64,000 nt of DNA from Thermoanaerobaculia bacterium (lineage in GTDB: Bacteria > Acidobacteriota > Thermoanaerobaculia > Multivoradales > Multivoraceae): NCBI GenBank assembly GCA_022823665.1, contig JAJEHN010000029.1, forward strand, positions 45,976 through 109,975. Reading direction: 5' to 3'. Positions within the stretch are counted from its first letter, which is position 1; each line of letters opens with the position of its first letter. The notes beneath the pieces are model-generated. The model did no database searches and was not told the origin of the DNA. It was given only the letters and a program-made list of their open reading frames with translations. Positions 45,850 through 53,911 of the stretch are shown piece after piece. A program made the position numbers and the translations under genes.

Positions 45850-47459
45850 GCAAGAAGTACTGGTGCGCGTCTGCGTCCGCTGGGTGCGCGGGTCTTCTGA
45901 CCCGCTTTCCGCCGAAGGCGGCGACAGAATCGCCGCCGGCGAAGCCGGCGACCTTTTTTTCCGGGCTGCGCCGCTCCGCGGCTTCGCCCGCTGGCGGGTC
46001 GGAAGACCCGCGCACCCAGAGGACGGTCGTCGGCATGGCGGCGCTTTCACTCCTTCTCCTCGCTGCCGCCTGCGCCCCCGCCCCCGACGCAACGCCGCCC
46101 ACCGCGGACTCCACACCCGAACCCCCCTGGAACGTAGTCCTCTTCCTCGCCGACGACCTCGCCTGGAACCAGGTCGGCTACCACGGCACGACCTTCTACG
46201 AGACCCCCACCATCGACGCCGTCGCCGCCGCGGGCATGCAGTTCTCCAACGCCTACTCGGCCAACCCGGTCTGCTCGCCCACCCGCGCCAGCCTGATGAC
46301 CGGCAAGAACCCGGCCCGCCTCCAGATCACCGACTACATCCCCGGCAGCCCCTACCCGTACGCCCGCCTCCTGCGTCCGGCGGAAGTCCCCGGACTGCCG
46401 CTCGAGGAGGTGACGCTCGCCGAACTCTTCAAGTCCCAGGGCTACGCCACCGGCCACTTCGGCAAGTGGCACCTGAACGTCGACAAGGAGTACGTGCCCG
46501 GCCGTCCGATGGACCCGGCGTCCCAGGGCTTCGACGACATCCTGACCACCGTCAAGCCGGAGTACGAGGACGACCCGTTAGGCGACGCCCATCACGCCCG
46601 CGAGATCACGGAGCGTTCGCTCGCCTTCCTCGACGCGAACCGGGACAACCCGTTCTTCCTCTATGTCACCCACCACGTCGTCCACCGCCCGCTGCTGGAA
46701 GACCCGAAGCTGATCGCGAAGTACGAGGCGAAGCCCGGTGCCGACGACCCCGTGAACAACCCGATCATGGGCGCGATGATCGAGACGATGGACACCGGCT
46801 TCGGCCAGATCCTGGACCGCATCGAGGAGCACGGCCTGACCGAGCGCACGATCGTCATCTTCTACTCCGACAACGGCGGCTTCGAGCAGCTCCAGGCCCA
46901 GGACCCCTTCCGCGGCGGCAAGGCGATGATCTGGGAAGGCGGCATCCGCGTGCCGCTGGCCGTCAAGTGGCCCGGCGTCGTCGAGCCCGGCACGGTCAGC
47001 GATGAGCTGATCACCTCGGACGACTTCTTCCCGACGATCGCCGACATCCTCGACGTCGACGAACTCCCCGCCGACATCGACGGCCTGAACTTCCTGCCGG
47101 TGCTCGACGGCACGGGGTCGCTCGACCGCGACACGCTCTACTTCCACTACCCGCACTACCACCACCTCGGCTACATGCCCGCCGGCGCCATTCGTCAGGG
47201 CGACTACAAGCTGATCGAGTGGTTCGAAGGCACGATCGCCGGCGTCGGTCCCGCCGTCAGCCTCTTCAACCTCGCGGACGACCCCGGCGAGACGACCGAC
47301 CTCGCCGCCGCGAAGCCCGAACTCGCCGACAGCCTGCTGGCGCAACTCGCCGCCTGGCGCCAGGAAGTCGGCGCCGGAGAAATGACGATCAACCCCGGCT
47401 ACGAGAAAGCCCGCCACGACTGGCGCTTCGTCGACGAACACGGAGGCGACGCCAGATGA
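45846..47459 (+). CDS. Sulfatase lipoprotein with repeat-encoded N-terminal extension
   Basis: A 537-residue sulfatase. ATG 45846 overlaps the symporter's TGA. After MSKKYWCASA come about 45 residues encoded by the palindromic element (SAGCAGLLTR ... GSEDPRTQR), then a lipoprotein signal MAALSLLLLAAAC with Cys76. The catalytic domain has WNVVLFLADDLAWNQVG, C-S-P-T-R with Cys143 and IFYSDNGG. Translation could instead start at ATG 46035, directly at the signal peptide, bypassing the element. It sits in an operon-like row with the symporter and a dehydratase. Confidence 0.88.
   Translation: MSKKYWCASASAGCAGLLTRFPPKAATESPPAKPATFFSGLRRSAASPAGGSEDPRTQRTVVGMAALSLLLLAAACAPAPDATPPTADSTPEPPWNVVLFLADDLAWNQVGYHGTTFYETPTIDAVAAAGMQFSNAYSANPVCSPTRASLMTGKNPARLQITDYIPGSPYPYARLLRPAEVPGLPLEEVTLAELFKSQGYATGHFGKWHLNVDKEYVPGRPMDPASQGFDDILTTVKPEYEDDPLGDAHHAREITERSLAFLDANRDNPFFLYVTHHVVHRPLLEDPKLIAKYEAKPGADDPVNNPIMGAMIETMDTGFGQILDRIEEHGLTERTIVIFYSDNGGFEQLQAQDPFRGGKAMIWEGGIRVPLAVKWPGVVEPGTVSDELITSDDFFPTIADILDVDELPADIDGLNFLPVLDGTGSLDRDTLYFHYPHYHHLGYMPAGAIRQGDYKLIEWFEGTIAGVGPAVSLFNLADDPGETTDLAAAKPELADSLLAQLAAWRQEVGAGEMTINPGYEKARHDWRFVDEHGGDAR
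45890..46019. repeat. Palindromic mosaic element in sulfatase leader
   Basis: A 130-bp copy with both ends. Hairpins GCCGCC-GAA-GGCGGC and GCCGGC-GAA-GCCGGC and a CCGGGC/GCCCG stem are present. The right hairpin has GCGGGTC-GGAA-GACCCGC. It is located between the first ten codons and the signal peptide of the sulfatase. Confidence 0.92.
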
Positions 47460-47466
47460 ACTTCCG

Positions 47467-47608
47467 CTGGGTGCGCGGGTCTTCTGACCCGCTGCCGCCG
47501 CAGGCGGCCGACAGCAACGTCGCCGGCCTCCGGCCGGCGGCTCTATTGTCCGGGCTACGCCGCTCCGCGGCTCCGCCCGCAGGCGGGTCAGAAGACCCGC
47601 GCACCCAG
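47467..47608. repeat. Palindromic mosaic element, full copy
   Basis: A 142-bp copy with intact inverted ends flanked by CCG/CGG. It fills the gap between the sulfatase stop and the dehydratase start, 16 bp before ATG 47625, so it also supplies most of the upstream untranslated region of that gene. Confidence 0.93.
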
Positions 47609-47624
47609 CGGGAAACCAGCACGC

Positions 47625-48953
47625 ATGACTGAAATCAACCGCAGAGACGCCCTCCTCGCCGCCCTCGGCCTCCTCGGCACCGCCGCCGCCCGCCCCCTGC
47701 GCGCGCAGACCCAGGCTCAACAACAACCCGGTCCCCTGGAAAAGACCTTCGAAGACGCCAAACCCCTAAACCTCCGCATCACCGACCTCCGCACCTTCCT
47801 GGTCGACGCCGGCAACGACGAGAACTTCGTCTTCGTCAAGCTCTACACCAACCAGGGCATCACCGGCCTCGGCGAAGGCACCCTCGCCAACAAGGGCGAA
47901 GTCGTCGCCGCCGCGATCGAGAACCACAAGCGCTACCTCGTCGGCAAGGACCCCACCGAGATCGAGCGCCACTGGCGCGGCATGTTCATCGGCCCGCGCT
48001 ACCGCGGCGGCCCGGTGCTCATGTCGGCCCTCTCCGCGGTCGAGATCGCGATGTGGGACATCCTCGGCCAGGCCCTCGGCCAGCCGATCTGGCAGCTTCT
48101 CGGCGGCAAGGCGCGCGACAAGGTGCGGCTCTACTGCCACGAGGGCTACCTCGAACGGATCAGCCACCGCCAGAAGCGCCGCGCCGCCGACGAGGAGGAA
48201 GCGCTCGACCTCTGGCGGCAGAAGAAGGAAGCGGGCTGGACCTGCGTCAAGGGCGGCTTCTACCCGGGCGGCCGGCCGATCAACCACCGCGTGTCGATCC
48301 GCCGCGGCGTCGAGCTCCTCGCCAAGGTGCGCGACGTCGTCGGGCCGGACTTCGACATCATCGTCGAAGCGCACGGCAAGCCGACGCCGCTCTCCGCCGT
48401 CGAGTTCTGCAACCGGGTGGAGGAGTTCCGGCCGTTCTGGGTCGAGGAGGTCACCCAGCTCGAGAACGAGGTGATCGAGGAGGTCCGCCAGATCCGCGCC
48501 CAGACCCGCGTGCCGCTGGCGACCGGCGAGCGCCTCACCTCGCGATACCACTTCGCGCCGCTGTGCTCCGAGCGGCTCGTCGACGTGATCATGCCCGACG
48601 TCGTCCACGTCGGCGGCATCTCCGAGCTGCGCAAGATCGCGATCATGGCCGAGGGCTTCCGGGTCGACGTGTCGCCGCACAACCCGCAGAGCGAAGTCAG
48701 CACGCTCGCCTCCATGCACGTCTGCGCCTGCACCCCGAACTGCACCATCCTCGAGATCGGCAGCGGCCAGGACCCGTTCTGGCAGGACCTCTTCCATGGC
48801 GGCCATTTCTCCTACGAACGCGGCTTCGCCAGGCTCCCCAGCCGCCCCGGCCTCGGCATCGACCTCGACGAGGAGGTGGCCGCGAAGTTCCCGTACGAGC
48901 CGAAGAGCTGGAGCACCTTGACGACCGAAGATGGCGCCTTCGTCGACCGCTGA
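47625..48953 (+). CDS. Enolase-superfamily sugar acid dehydratase, Tat-exported
   Basis: A 442-residue mandelate racemase/galactonate dehydratase-type protein. The N-terminus INRRDALLAALGLLGTAAA has twin arginines, suggesting Tat export. NLRITDLRTFLVD opens the capping domain, SALSAVEIAMWDILGQALGQP joins the barrel, and FDIIVEAHGK, WVEEVTQLEN and LATGERLTSRY provide metal ligands; SPHNPQSEVS carries the catalytic histidine region. Likely dehydrates an aldonic or uronic acid; substrate unknown. An export signal is unusual for this family and deserves checking. Confidence 0.85.
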   Translation: MTEINRRDALLAALGLLGTAAARPLRAQTQAQQQPGPLEKTFEDAKPLNLRITDLRTFLVDAGNDENFVFVKLYTNQGITGLGEGTLANKGEVVAAAIENHKRYLVGKDPTEIERHWRGMFIGPRYRGGPVLMSALSAVEIAMWDILGQALGQPIWQLLGGKARDKVRLYCHEGYLERISHRQKRRAADEEEALDLWRQKKEAGWTCVKGGFYPGGRPINHRVSIRRGVELLAKVRDVVGPDFDIIVEAHGKPTPLSAVEFCNRVEEFRPFWVEEVTQLENEVIEEVRQIRAQTRVPLATGERLTSRYHFAPLCSERLVDVIMPDVVHVGGISELRKIAIMAEGFRVDVSPHNPQSEVSTLASMHVCACTPNCTILEIGSGQDPFWQDLFHGGHFSYERGFARLPSRPGLGIDLDEEVAAKFPYEPKSWSTLTTEDGAFVDR

Positions 48954-51087
48954 TTCCGATTCCGCTGGGTGCGCGGGTCTTCTGACCCGCTGCCGCCGAA
49001 GGCGGCGTCGAAATCGTCGGCGCTTCGATTCCGCTGGGTGCGCGGGTCTTCTGACCCGCTGCCGCCGGAGGCGGCGTCGAAATCGTCGCCGGCCTCCGGC
49101 CGGCGGCCTTGTTCCGGCGGGCTACGCCGCTCCGCAGCTCCGCCCGCAGGCGGGTCGGAAGACCCGCGCACCCAGCAGAGCCGGAACGGCGGCAATGTGG
49201 TGCGCAGCGCTCCTCGCCACCCTCGCCTGCACCGCCCCCTCCGACGACCTCGACCGCACCGCCGAACTCACCGCCCGCGAAGCCGGCAACCCCGGGGGCG
49301 AGAACTTCGGCGAGTTCGGCCCGCCCGACGCCTACGAAGGCGACAACCCCCACCCGTTCTACGGCGCCGAGAACGAGTGGAGCCGGCGCATGTTCGACGA
49401 GCGCTCCGCCGACCTCTACTACAAGCGCCGCGGCCAGCGGCAGCTCCTGGAGATCCTCGACGACAACCCGGCCCGCGCCATCGAGCTGGCCGATGCCCGG
49501 CTCGCCGACGACCCCGCCGACGCCGAATCGCACTTCATCCGGGCCGTAGCCCTTACCCAACTCGACCGGATCGACGAAGCCGAAGCGGCAATGCAGGCGG
49601 CCCTCGACGCCGGCATGCCCTTCGGCCGCTTCCTGGCCGGCCCGCGCGACCTGCTCGCCCCGCTCGCCGCCACCTCGACCTTCGCGCTCCACGCGGCGAG
49701 CCCGCAGAACGCGATCATCCACGGCCCCATGCTGGGCGCCGTCACCGATACGACCGCCCGCGTCTGGGTCCGAACCGCCGAAGCAACTCCCTTCGAAGTC
49801 ATCGCCACAACCGCCGACGAGCATCACACCACCTCCGGCGCCACCATCGCCGACCTCGACTACACCGGCACCGCAACCCTTGAAGGCCTCTCGCCGGGCA
49901 CGACCTACAGCTACCAGGTCCGTCTGACGGCGCCGTCCGAGCCGCGGGCAAAGCCGCAGCCGGGGCAGTCGTCGCAGCCTTCCGGGTCGTCCCAGCGGTC
50001 GCCGCTTGGGCAGTCGTCCGCGTCGTCCCAGCCGTCCGGGTCGTCACAGTCCCCGCGGTCGCAGCAGTCACCACCGCTCCAGGCGCCCGCCGAGCCCAGC
50101 CACACTCTCCGCACCGCTCCCGCCCCCGGCACCCCCGGCACCTTCACCATCGCCTTCGGCGGCTGTGCCGGCTACACCCCCGCCAACGAACGCATGTGGG
50201 ACACGATCGCCGGCCACGCCCCGCACGCCTTCCTCATCCTCGGCGACAACGTGTACATCGACCTGCCGGAGCATCCGGGCCCCTTCCACGACTACACCTA
50301 CTACCAGCGCCAGTCCCGCCCCGAGTTCCGGCGTCTGGTGAGTGCGAGCCCCGTCTACGCCGTCTGGGACGACCACGACGCCGCCGTCGACGACATCTGG
50401 CTCGGTCCGTACGTCGACCGGCCGGCCTGGAAGCAGCCGATGGTCGACCTGTTCCGCCGCAACTGGAACAACCCGGGCTACGGCTCGGAGTCCCATCCGG
50501 GGGTCTGGTTCGGGTTCTCGCTCGGGGACGTGGACTTCTTCCTGCTCGACGGTCGTACCTACCGGACGAACCCGTTCGATGACGGGTCCGCGGATCCGAC
50601 CATGCTCGGTCCGGAGCAGAAGGCCTGGCTGCTCGAATCGCTGAGTGTCTCGGAAGCCACCTTCAAGGTGATCGCCAGCCCCGTCGCTTGGGCCGACGGC
50701 GCCAAGCCCGGCAGCCGGGACACCTGGTCGGGCTATCCCGAGGAGCGGGAGGAGATCTTCCGCTTCGTCGAGGAGAACGACATCACCGGAGTTGTCCTGC
50801 TGTCGTCGGACCGCCACCGTTCCGAAGCCTGGGCGATCGAGCGGGACAGCGGTTACGCGTTTCACGATCTCCTGAGCGGGCAGTTGACGAATATCCATAC
50901 GCATCCCGTGGAGCCGGGAGCGCTGTTCAGCTACAACCTGAAGGACTCGTTCGGGCTGCTGACGTTTGAGACGGCGCGGGAGGAGCCGCGGGTGACGTAC
51001 GAGATCTACTCGATTGATGATGAGTTGATCGAGACGCTCGTGATTCGGCATGCCGACCTCGCAGTGACCAAGTCTGAGGCCAGCTAG
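48931..51087 (+). CDS. PhoD-like alkaline phosphatase lipoprotein with repeat-encoded leader
   Basis: A 718-residue protein. The first ~85 codons run through a tandem pair of palindromic elements (peptide SAGCAGLLTRCRRRRRRNRR twice), followed by MWCAALLATLAC, a lipobox-type signal. After a short helical (TPR-like) stretch comes an Fn3-like domain (AVTDTTARVWVRTAEATPF), a Ser/Gln/Pro-rich insert, and the PhoD metallophosphatase domain (FGGCAGYTPANERMW, ILGDNVYIDLPEH, WDDHDAAVDD, LLSSDRHRSEAW). ATG 48931 overlaps the previous gene by 23 bp; ATG 49195 is an alternative. Predicted phosphate ester hydrolysis outside the inner membrane. Confidence 0.85.
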   Translation: MAPSSTADSDSAGCAGLLTRCRRRRRRNRRRFDSAGCAGLLTRCRRRRRRNRRRPPAGGLVPAGYAAPQLRPQAGRKTRAPSRAGTAAMWCAALLATLACTAPSDDLDRTAELTAREAGNPGGENFGEFGPPDAYEGDNPHPFYGAENEWSRRMFDERSADLYYKRRGQRQLLEILDDNPARAIELADARLADDPADAESHFIRAVALTQLDRIDEAEAAMQAALDAGMPFGRFLAGPRDLLAPLAATSTFALHAASPQNAIIHGPMLGAVTDTTARVWVRTAEATPFEVIATTADEHHTTSGATIADLDYTGTATLEGLSPGTTYSYQVRLTAPSEPRAKPQPGQSSQPSGSSQRSPLGQSSASSQPSGSSQSPRSQQSPPLQAPAEPSHTLRTAPAPGTPGTFTIAFGGCAGYTPANERMWDTIAGHAPHAFLILGDNVYIDLPEHPGPFHDYTYYQRQSRPEFRRLVSASPVYAVWDDHDAAVDDIWLGPYVDRPAWKQPMVDLFRRNWNNPGYGSESHPGVWFGFSLGDVDFFLLDGRTYRTNPFDDGSADPTMLGPEQKAWLLESLSVSEATFKVIASPVAWADGAKPGSRDTWSGYPEEREEIFRFVEENDITGVVLLSSDRHRSEAWAIERDSGYAFHDLLSGQLTNIHTHPVEPGALFSYNLKDSFGLLTFETAREEPRVTYEIYSIDDELIETLVIRHADLAVTKSEAS
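48965..49175. repeat. Palindromic element with a 69-bp tandem duplication
   Basis: A left-end copy at 48965 is followed 69 bp later by a full 142-bp copy (49034-49175). The 69-bp step equals 23 codons, giving a direct peptide repeat in the phosphatase leader. The right hairpin is GCGGGTC-GGAA-GACCCGC. Confidence 0.92.
49951..50090 (+). repeat. Ser/Gln/Pro low-complexity insert in the PhoD-like gene
   Basis: About 140 bp of imperfect CAGTCGTC/CCGTCCGGGTCGTC-type direct repeats encode a flexible stretch (QSSQPSGSSQRSPLGQSS and similar). It links the Fn3-like and phosphatase domains and looks like slippage-type expansion. Confidence 0.75.
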
Positions 51088-53907
51088 ATGGACGCGCGTA
51101 TGCCAGTAGAGAACAGCGCCTCCGGCAGCGCCGCTTCACACTGGGTGCGCCGGCGCCCCCGCCGGCTGCCGCCGCAGGCGGCATCGAGAACGCGCGAGGC
51201 GCAAGCCTCGCTCCTTTTGTCCGCGGCCAGCAAGGAGAGGCCTTCGGCCTCGCGAGTTGACTTCGGGCGCCACCGCTCCGCGGCGTCGCCCGAAAGCCGG
51301 CGAGGGCGCCGGCGCACCCAGTGTGCGCACCGAGCGTGGGGCACCTTGGGCCTCCTGGCCATCCTCGCACTCACGGCCTGCACTCCAGCCGCCGACGCCC
51401 CAACAACCACCGACGCCACCACAACCACAACCGCCCTCTGGCTCTTCGACGAACCAGCCGGCCTCTACCCGAGCCACGCGCTCGACGACATGTCCGACAA
51501 CGACATGGTCCTCACCCTCGGCCTCGGAGCCCAGGTTGTCCCGGGCCGCTACGGCAACGCCCTGCTGCTCGCTCCGCTCGACCCGCCGCTCGAGGTGCCG
51601 CCGGCCGAAGAGAAGCCGGGCGAGTTCGGCCTTGCGCGCCTGCCGATCCCCGAAGGCCGGACCGTCGAGCCGCTGAGCTGGTTCACCGCCCACTACGCGG
51701 CGCTCATGACCTCCGGCGAGAACCACCTCCGCAAGCAGGTCGGCTTCAAGAACCCCACGACGAGCGCCCTCAACCTCGGCGACTTCGACTGGACGGTCGA
51801 GTTCTGGCACTCCCCGGGCGACGCGCCGGCCGCCGGCGAAGCCGTCGTCTTCGAGATCGGCACGGGCCCCCGCGGCGAGAACGACATCGTCACCCGGCTC
51901 ACCTGGTCCGCCGACCGCTCCCGTTTCGTGTTCGTCAACCAGCCTTCCGGCGCGGCCATCGCGATCCCCACCGCCGCCGCGGCAGCGGCGCAAGTTGCGC
52001 CGGCCGACGCCGCATCCGCCGGCGCCGCGCCCACCTCTGACTGGCGCCACTACGCCTTCACCTACGACTCCACATCCAACCAGCTAACCCACTACGTCGA
52101 CGGCACCGCCCAACCCCGACCCCAACCCCAAACCGAACCCCAACAACAATCCGCCGCCCTCGAAGCCCTCCCCGCCGGCGACGAGGCCTACTTCATCCTC
52201 GCCAGCGACGGCCTCTTCACCCGCCCCCTGACCGGCCTGCTCGACGAGTTCCGCGTCAGCCGCGGCCTGGTCTACACCGCCGACTTCGCGCCGGATGCCG
52301 GCGGGGGCGCCGGCGCACCCAGTTTCGAACCACCCGCGACCTTCGCCACCACACCGGAACCCCTCGAACTCACCCAGGGCCCGCCGCTCCTCTTCGCCGC
52401 CTCCACCGCCGCCGACTCTCCGGAGCCCCTAGACCTCGGCACCCGCAAACACCTCTTCATCGACGGCGCCATCCTCGCCTCCTCCGGCGACACCAAGTTC
52501 GTCGTCAACCCGCCGAAGCGCGCCGAGCGCGTCATCGACAACATCAAGGGCACCTTCCGCAAGCACCTCACCGTCATCGAAGGCGACGACGGCGTCATCC
52601 GCATCTACAACTCGGTGGAGGAGGACCACCTCGCCGTCTACACGTCGACCGACGGCGTCCACTTCGACCGGCCCGACCAGGGGCGCGGCGAGATCAACGG
52701 CCACCGCAACATCGTCATCCCCGACATGGTCGGCGGCCTCGGCAGCCCGTTCCGGGACCCGCACGGGCCGCCCGAGGAACACTGGAAGTACCTCACGGAC
52801 TACCAGCGGCGCGGCATCTACCTCTACACCTCGCCCGACGGCTACAACTGGACGCGGCGCCGCAACATCATCCTGCCGTTCCGGTCCGGCACCCAGAGCA
52901 GCACCTTCTACGACGACCAGCGGCAGGTCTACGTCGCCTTCCACCGCTCCGGCATCTTCCACACGCCCGGCGGCGCGACGCAGCGCAGTTCCGTGGTCAC
53001 GGAGCACGAGGACCTGCGGACGACCCAGCCGTTCACGCCGCTGACGCAGCGGGAGTACCTCGAGCTGCGCGCCGAGTATCCGCTCCGCGACCCGCTGCCC
53101 TGGTGGGTGGACAACGGTCCGCTGACGCCGGGCGGGTTCGGCATGGAGTATCCCCACCTGTTCGACCCGACCGCCGAAGACCCGGCCGGCGTGGACTTCT
53201 ACCTGACCAAGGCGATCAAGTACCCCTACGCGCCCGACACGTACCTCGCCTTCCCCGTGGGCTACTTCCACTACTACGGCGACGGTCCGGAGGCCCGCAC
53301 CGTGCTGGGCCTGGAGGAGCGCGGCCTCGGCTCCGGCCCGCTCGAATCGCAGGTCGCCGTCAGCCGCAACGGGCTCGACTGGAAGCGCTACCCCGAGCCG
53401 GCCTACGTGGGAATCGGCCGCCACGAGGGCCGCGACGTCGTCACCGCCTACATCGCCCAGGGCATGGTCCGCCGCGGCGAGGAGCTCTGGCAGTACTACT
53501 TCGGCGAGACCCACTACCACTCGCCCCACACGGAAGACCCGGACGGCCGCGGCGTCTATCGCCTCGTTCAGCGCCTCGACGGCTTCATCTCCCTCGACAG
53601 CCCCTACGGCCGCGAGACGACCGCGATCACCAAGCCCCTCACCTTCACCGGCAACCGGTTGCAGCTCAACGTCGACACCGACGCCGTCGGCTACCTCCAG
53701 GTCGGCTTCCTGGACGAGCAGGGGCGGCCAATCGAGGGCTACACCGTGGACGACTGCGTCTACGTCAACGGCGACTTCATCGCGAAGGAAGTCGACTGGC
53801 TGGGGACCGGGGCCGATCTGTCCCCGCTGCTCGGCCGAGCTGTGCGAGTCGTCTTTCGCATGCGCGGCGCCAAGCTCTACGCCATGCAGTTCGTAGAAGG
53901 AGGGTAA
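51088..53907 (+). CDS. Exported LamG-like / beta-propeller protein with repeat-encoded leader
   Basis: A 939-residue protein whose ATG directly follows the phosphatase stop. Codons 18-75 are repeat-derived (SHWVRRRPRRLPPQA ... RRGRRRTQC), then a lipoprotein-type signal GTLGLLAILALTAC. Residues about 110-400 are LamG/concanavalin-like (FDWTVEFWHSPGD, LLDEFRVSRGLVY), and a second half with RKHLFIDGAILASS, VYTSTDGVHFDRPD and LYTSPDGYNWTRRR looks like a five-bladed propeller of glycoside-hydrolase type. A second repeat fragment is translated at 52294-52323 (AGGGAGAPS). Possible polysaccharide binding or cleavage; no catalytic residues assigned. Confidence 0.8.
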   Translation: MDARMPVENSASGSAASHWVRRRPRRLPPQAASRTREAQASLLLSAASKERPSASRVDFGRHRSAASPESRRGRRRTQCAHRAWGTLGLLAILALTACTPAADAPTTTDATTTTTALWLFDEPAGLYPSHALDDMSDNDMVLTLGLGAQVVPGRYGNALLLAPLDPPLEVPPAEEKPGEFGLARLPIPEGRTVEPLSWFTAHYAALMTSGENHLRKQVGFKNPTTSALNLGDFDWTVEFWHSPGDAPAAGEAVVFEIGTGPRGENDIVTRLTWSADRSRFVFVNQPSGAAIAIPTAAAAAAQVAPADAASAGAAPTSDWRHYAFTYDSTSNQLTHYVDGTAQPRPQPQTEPQQQSAALEALPAGDEAYFILASDGLFTRPLTGLLDEFRVSRGLVYTADFAPDAGGGAGAPSFEPPATFATTPEPLELTQGPPLLFAASTAADSPEPLDLGTRKHLFIDGAILASSGDTKFVVNPPKRAERVIDNIKGTFRKHLTVIEGDDGVIRIYNSVEEDHLAVYTSTDGVHFDRPDQGRGEINGHRNIVIPDMVGGLGSPFRDPHGPPEEHWKYLTDYQRRGIYLYTSPDGYNWTRRRNIILPFRSGTQSSTFYDDQRQVYVAFHRSGIFHTPGGATQRSSVVTEHEDLRTTQPFTPLTQREYLELRAEYPLRDPLPWWVDNGPLTPGGFGMEYPHLFDPTAEDPAGVDFYLTKAIKYPYAPDTYLAFPVGYFHYYGDGPEARTVLGLEERGLGSGPLESQVAVSRNGLDWKRYPEPAYVGIGRHEGRDVVTAYIAQGMVRRGEELWQYYFGETHYHSPHTEDPDGRGVYRLVQRLDGFISLDSPYGRETTAITKPLTFTGNRLQLNVDTDAVGYLQVGFLDEQGRPIEGYTVDDCVYVNGDFIAKEVDWLGTGADLSPLLGRAVRVVFRMRGAKLYAMQFVEGG
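51141..51321. repeat. Palindromic mosaic element, full copy with GCCGGCG-type ends
   Basis: Left end CTGGGTGC + GCCGGCG-CCCC-CGCCGGC, right end GCCGGCG-AGGG-CGCCGGC + GCACCCAG, 181 bp. The interior contains GCGAGG-CGCAAG-CCTCGC and GAGGCC-TTC-GGCCTC hairpins. It shows that the second stem variant also exists as a complete element. Confidence 0.9.
52294..52323. repeat. Palindromic element fragment inside a coding region
   Basis: GCCGGCG-GGGG-CGCCGGC followed by GCACCCAG, a lone right end. It is in-frame between the LamG-like and propeller parts of the 51088 gene. Confidence 0.8.
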
Positions 53908-53911
53908 GGAG

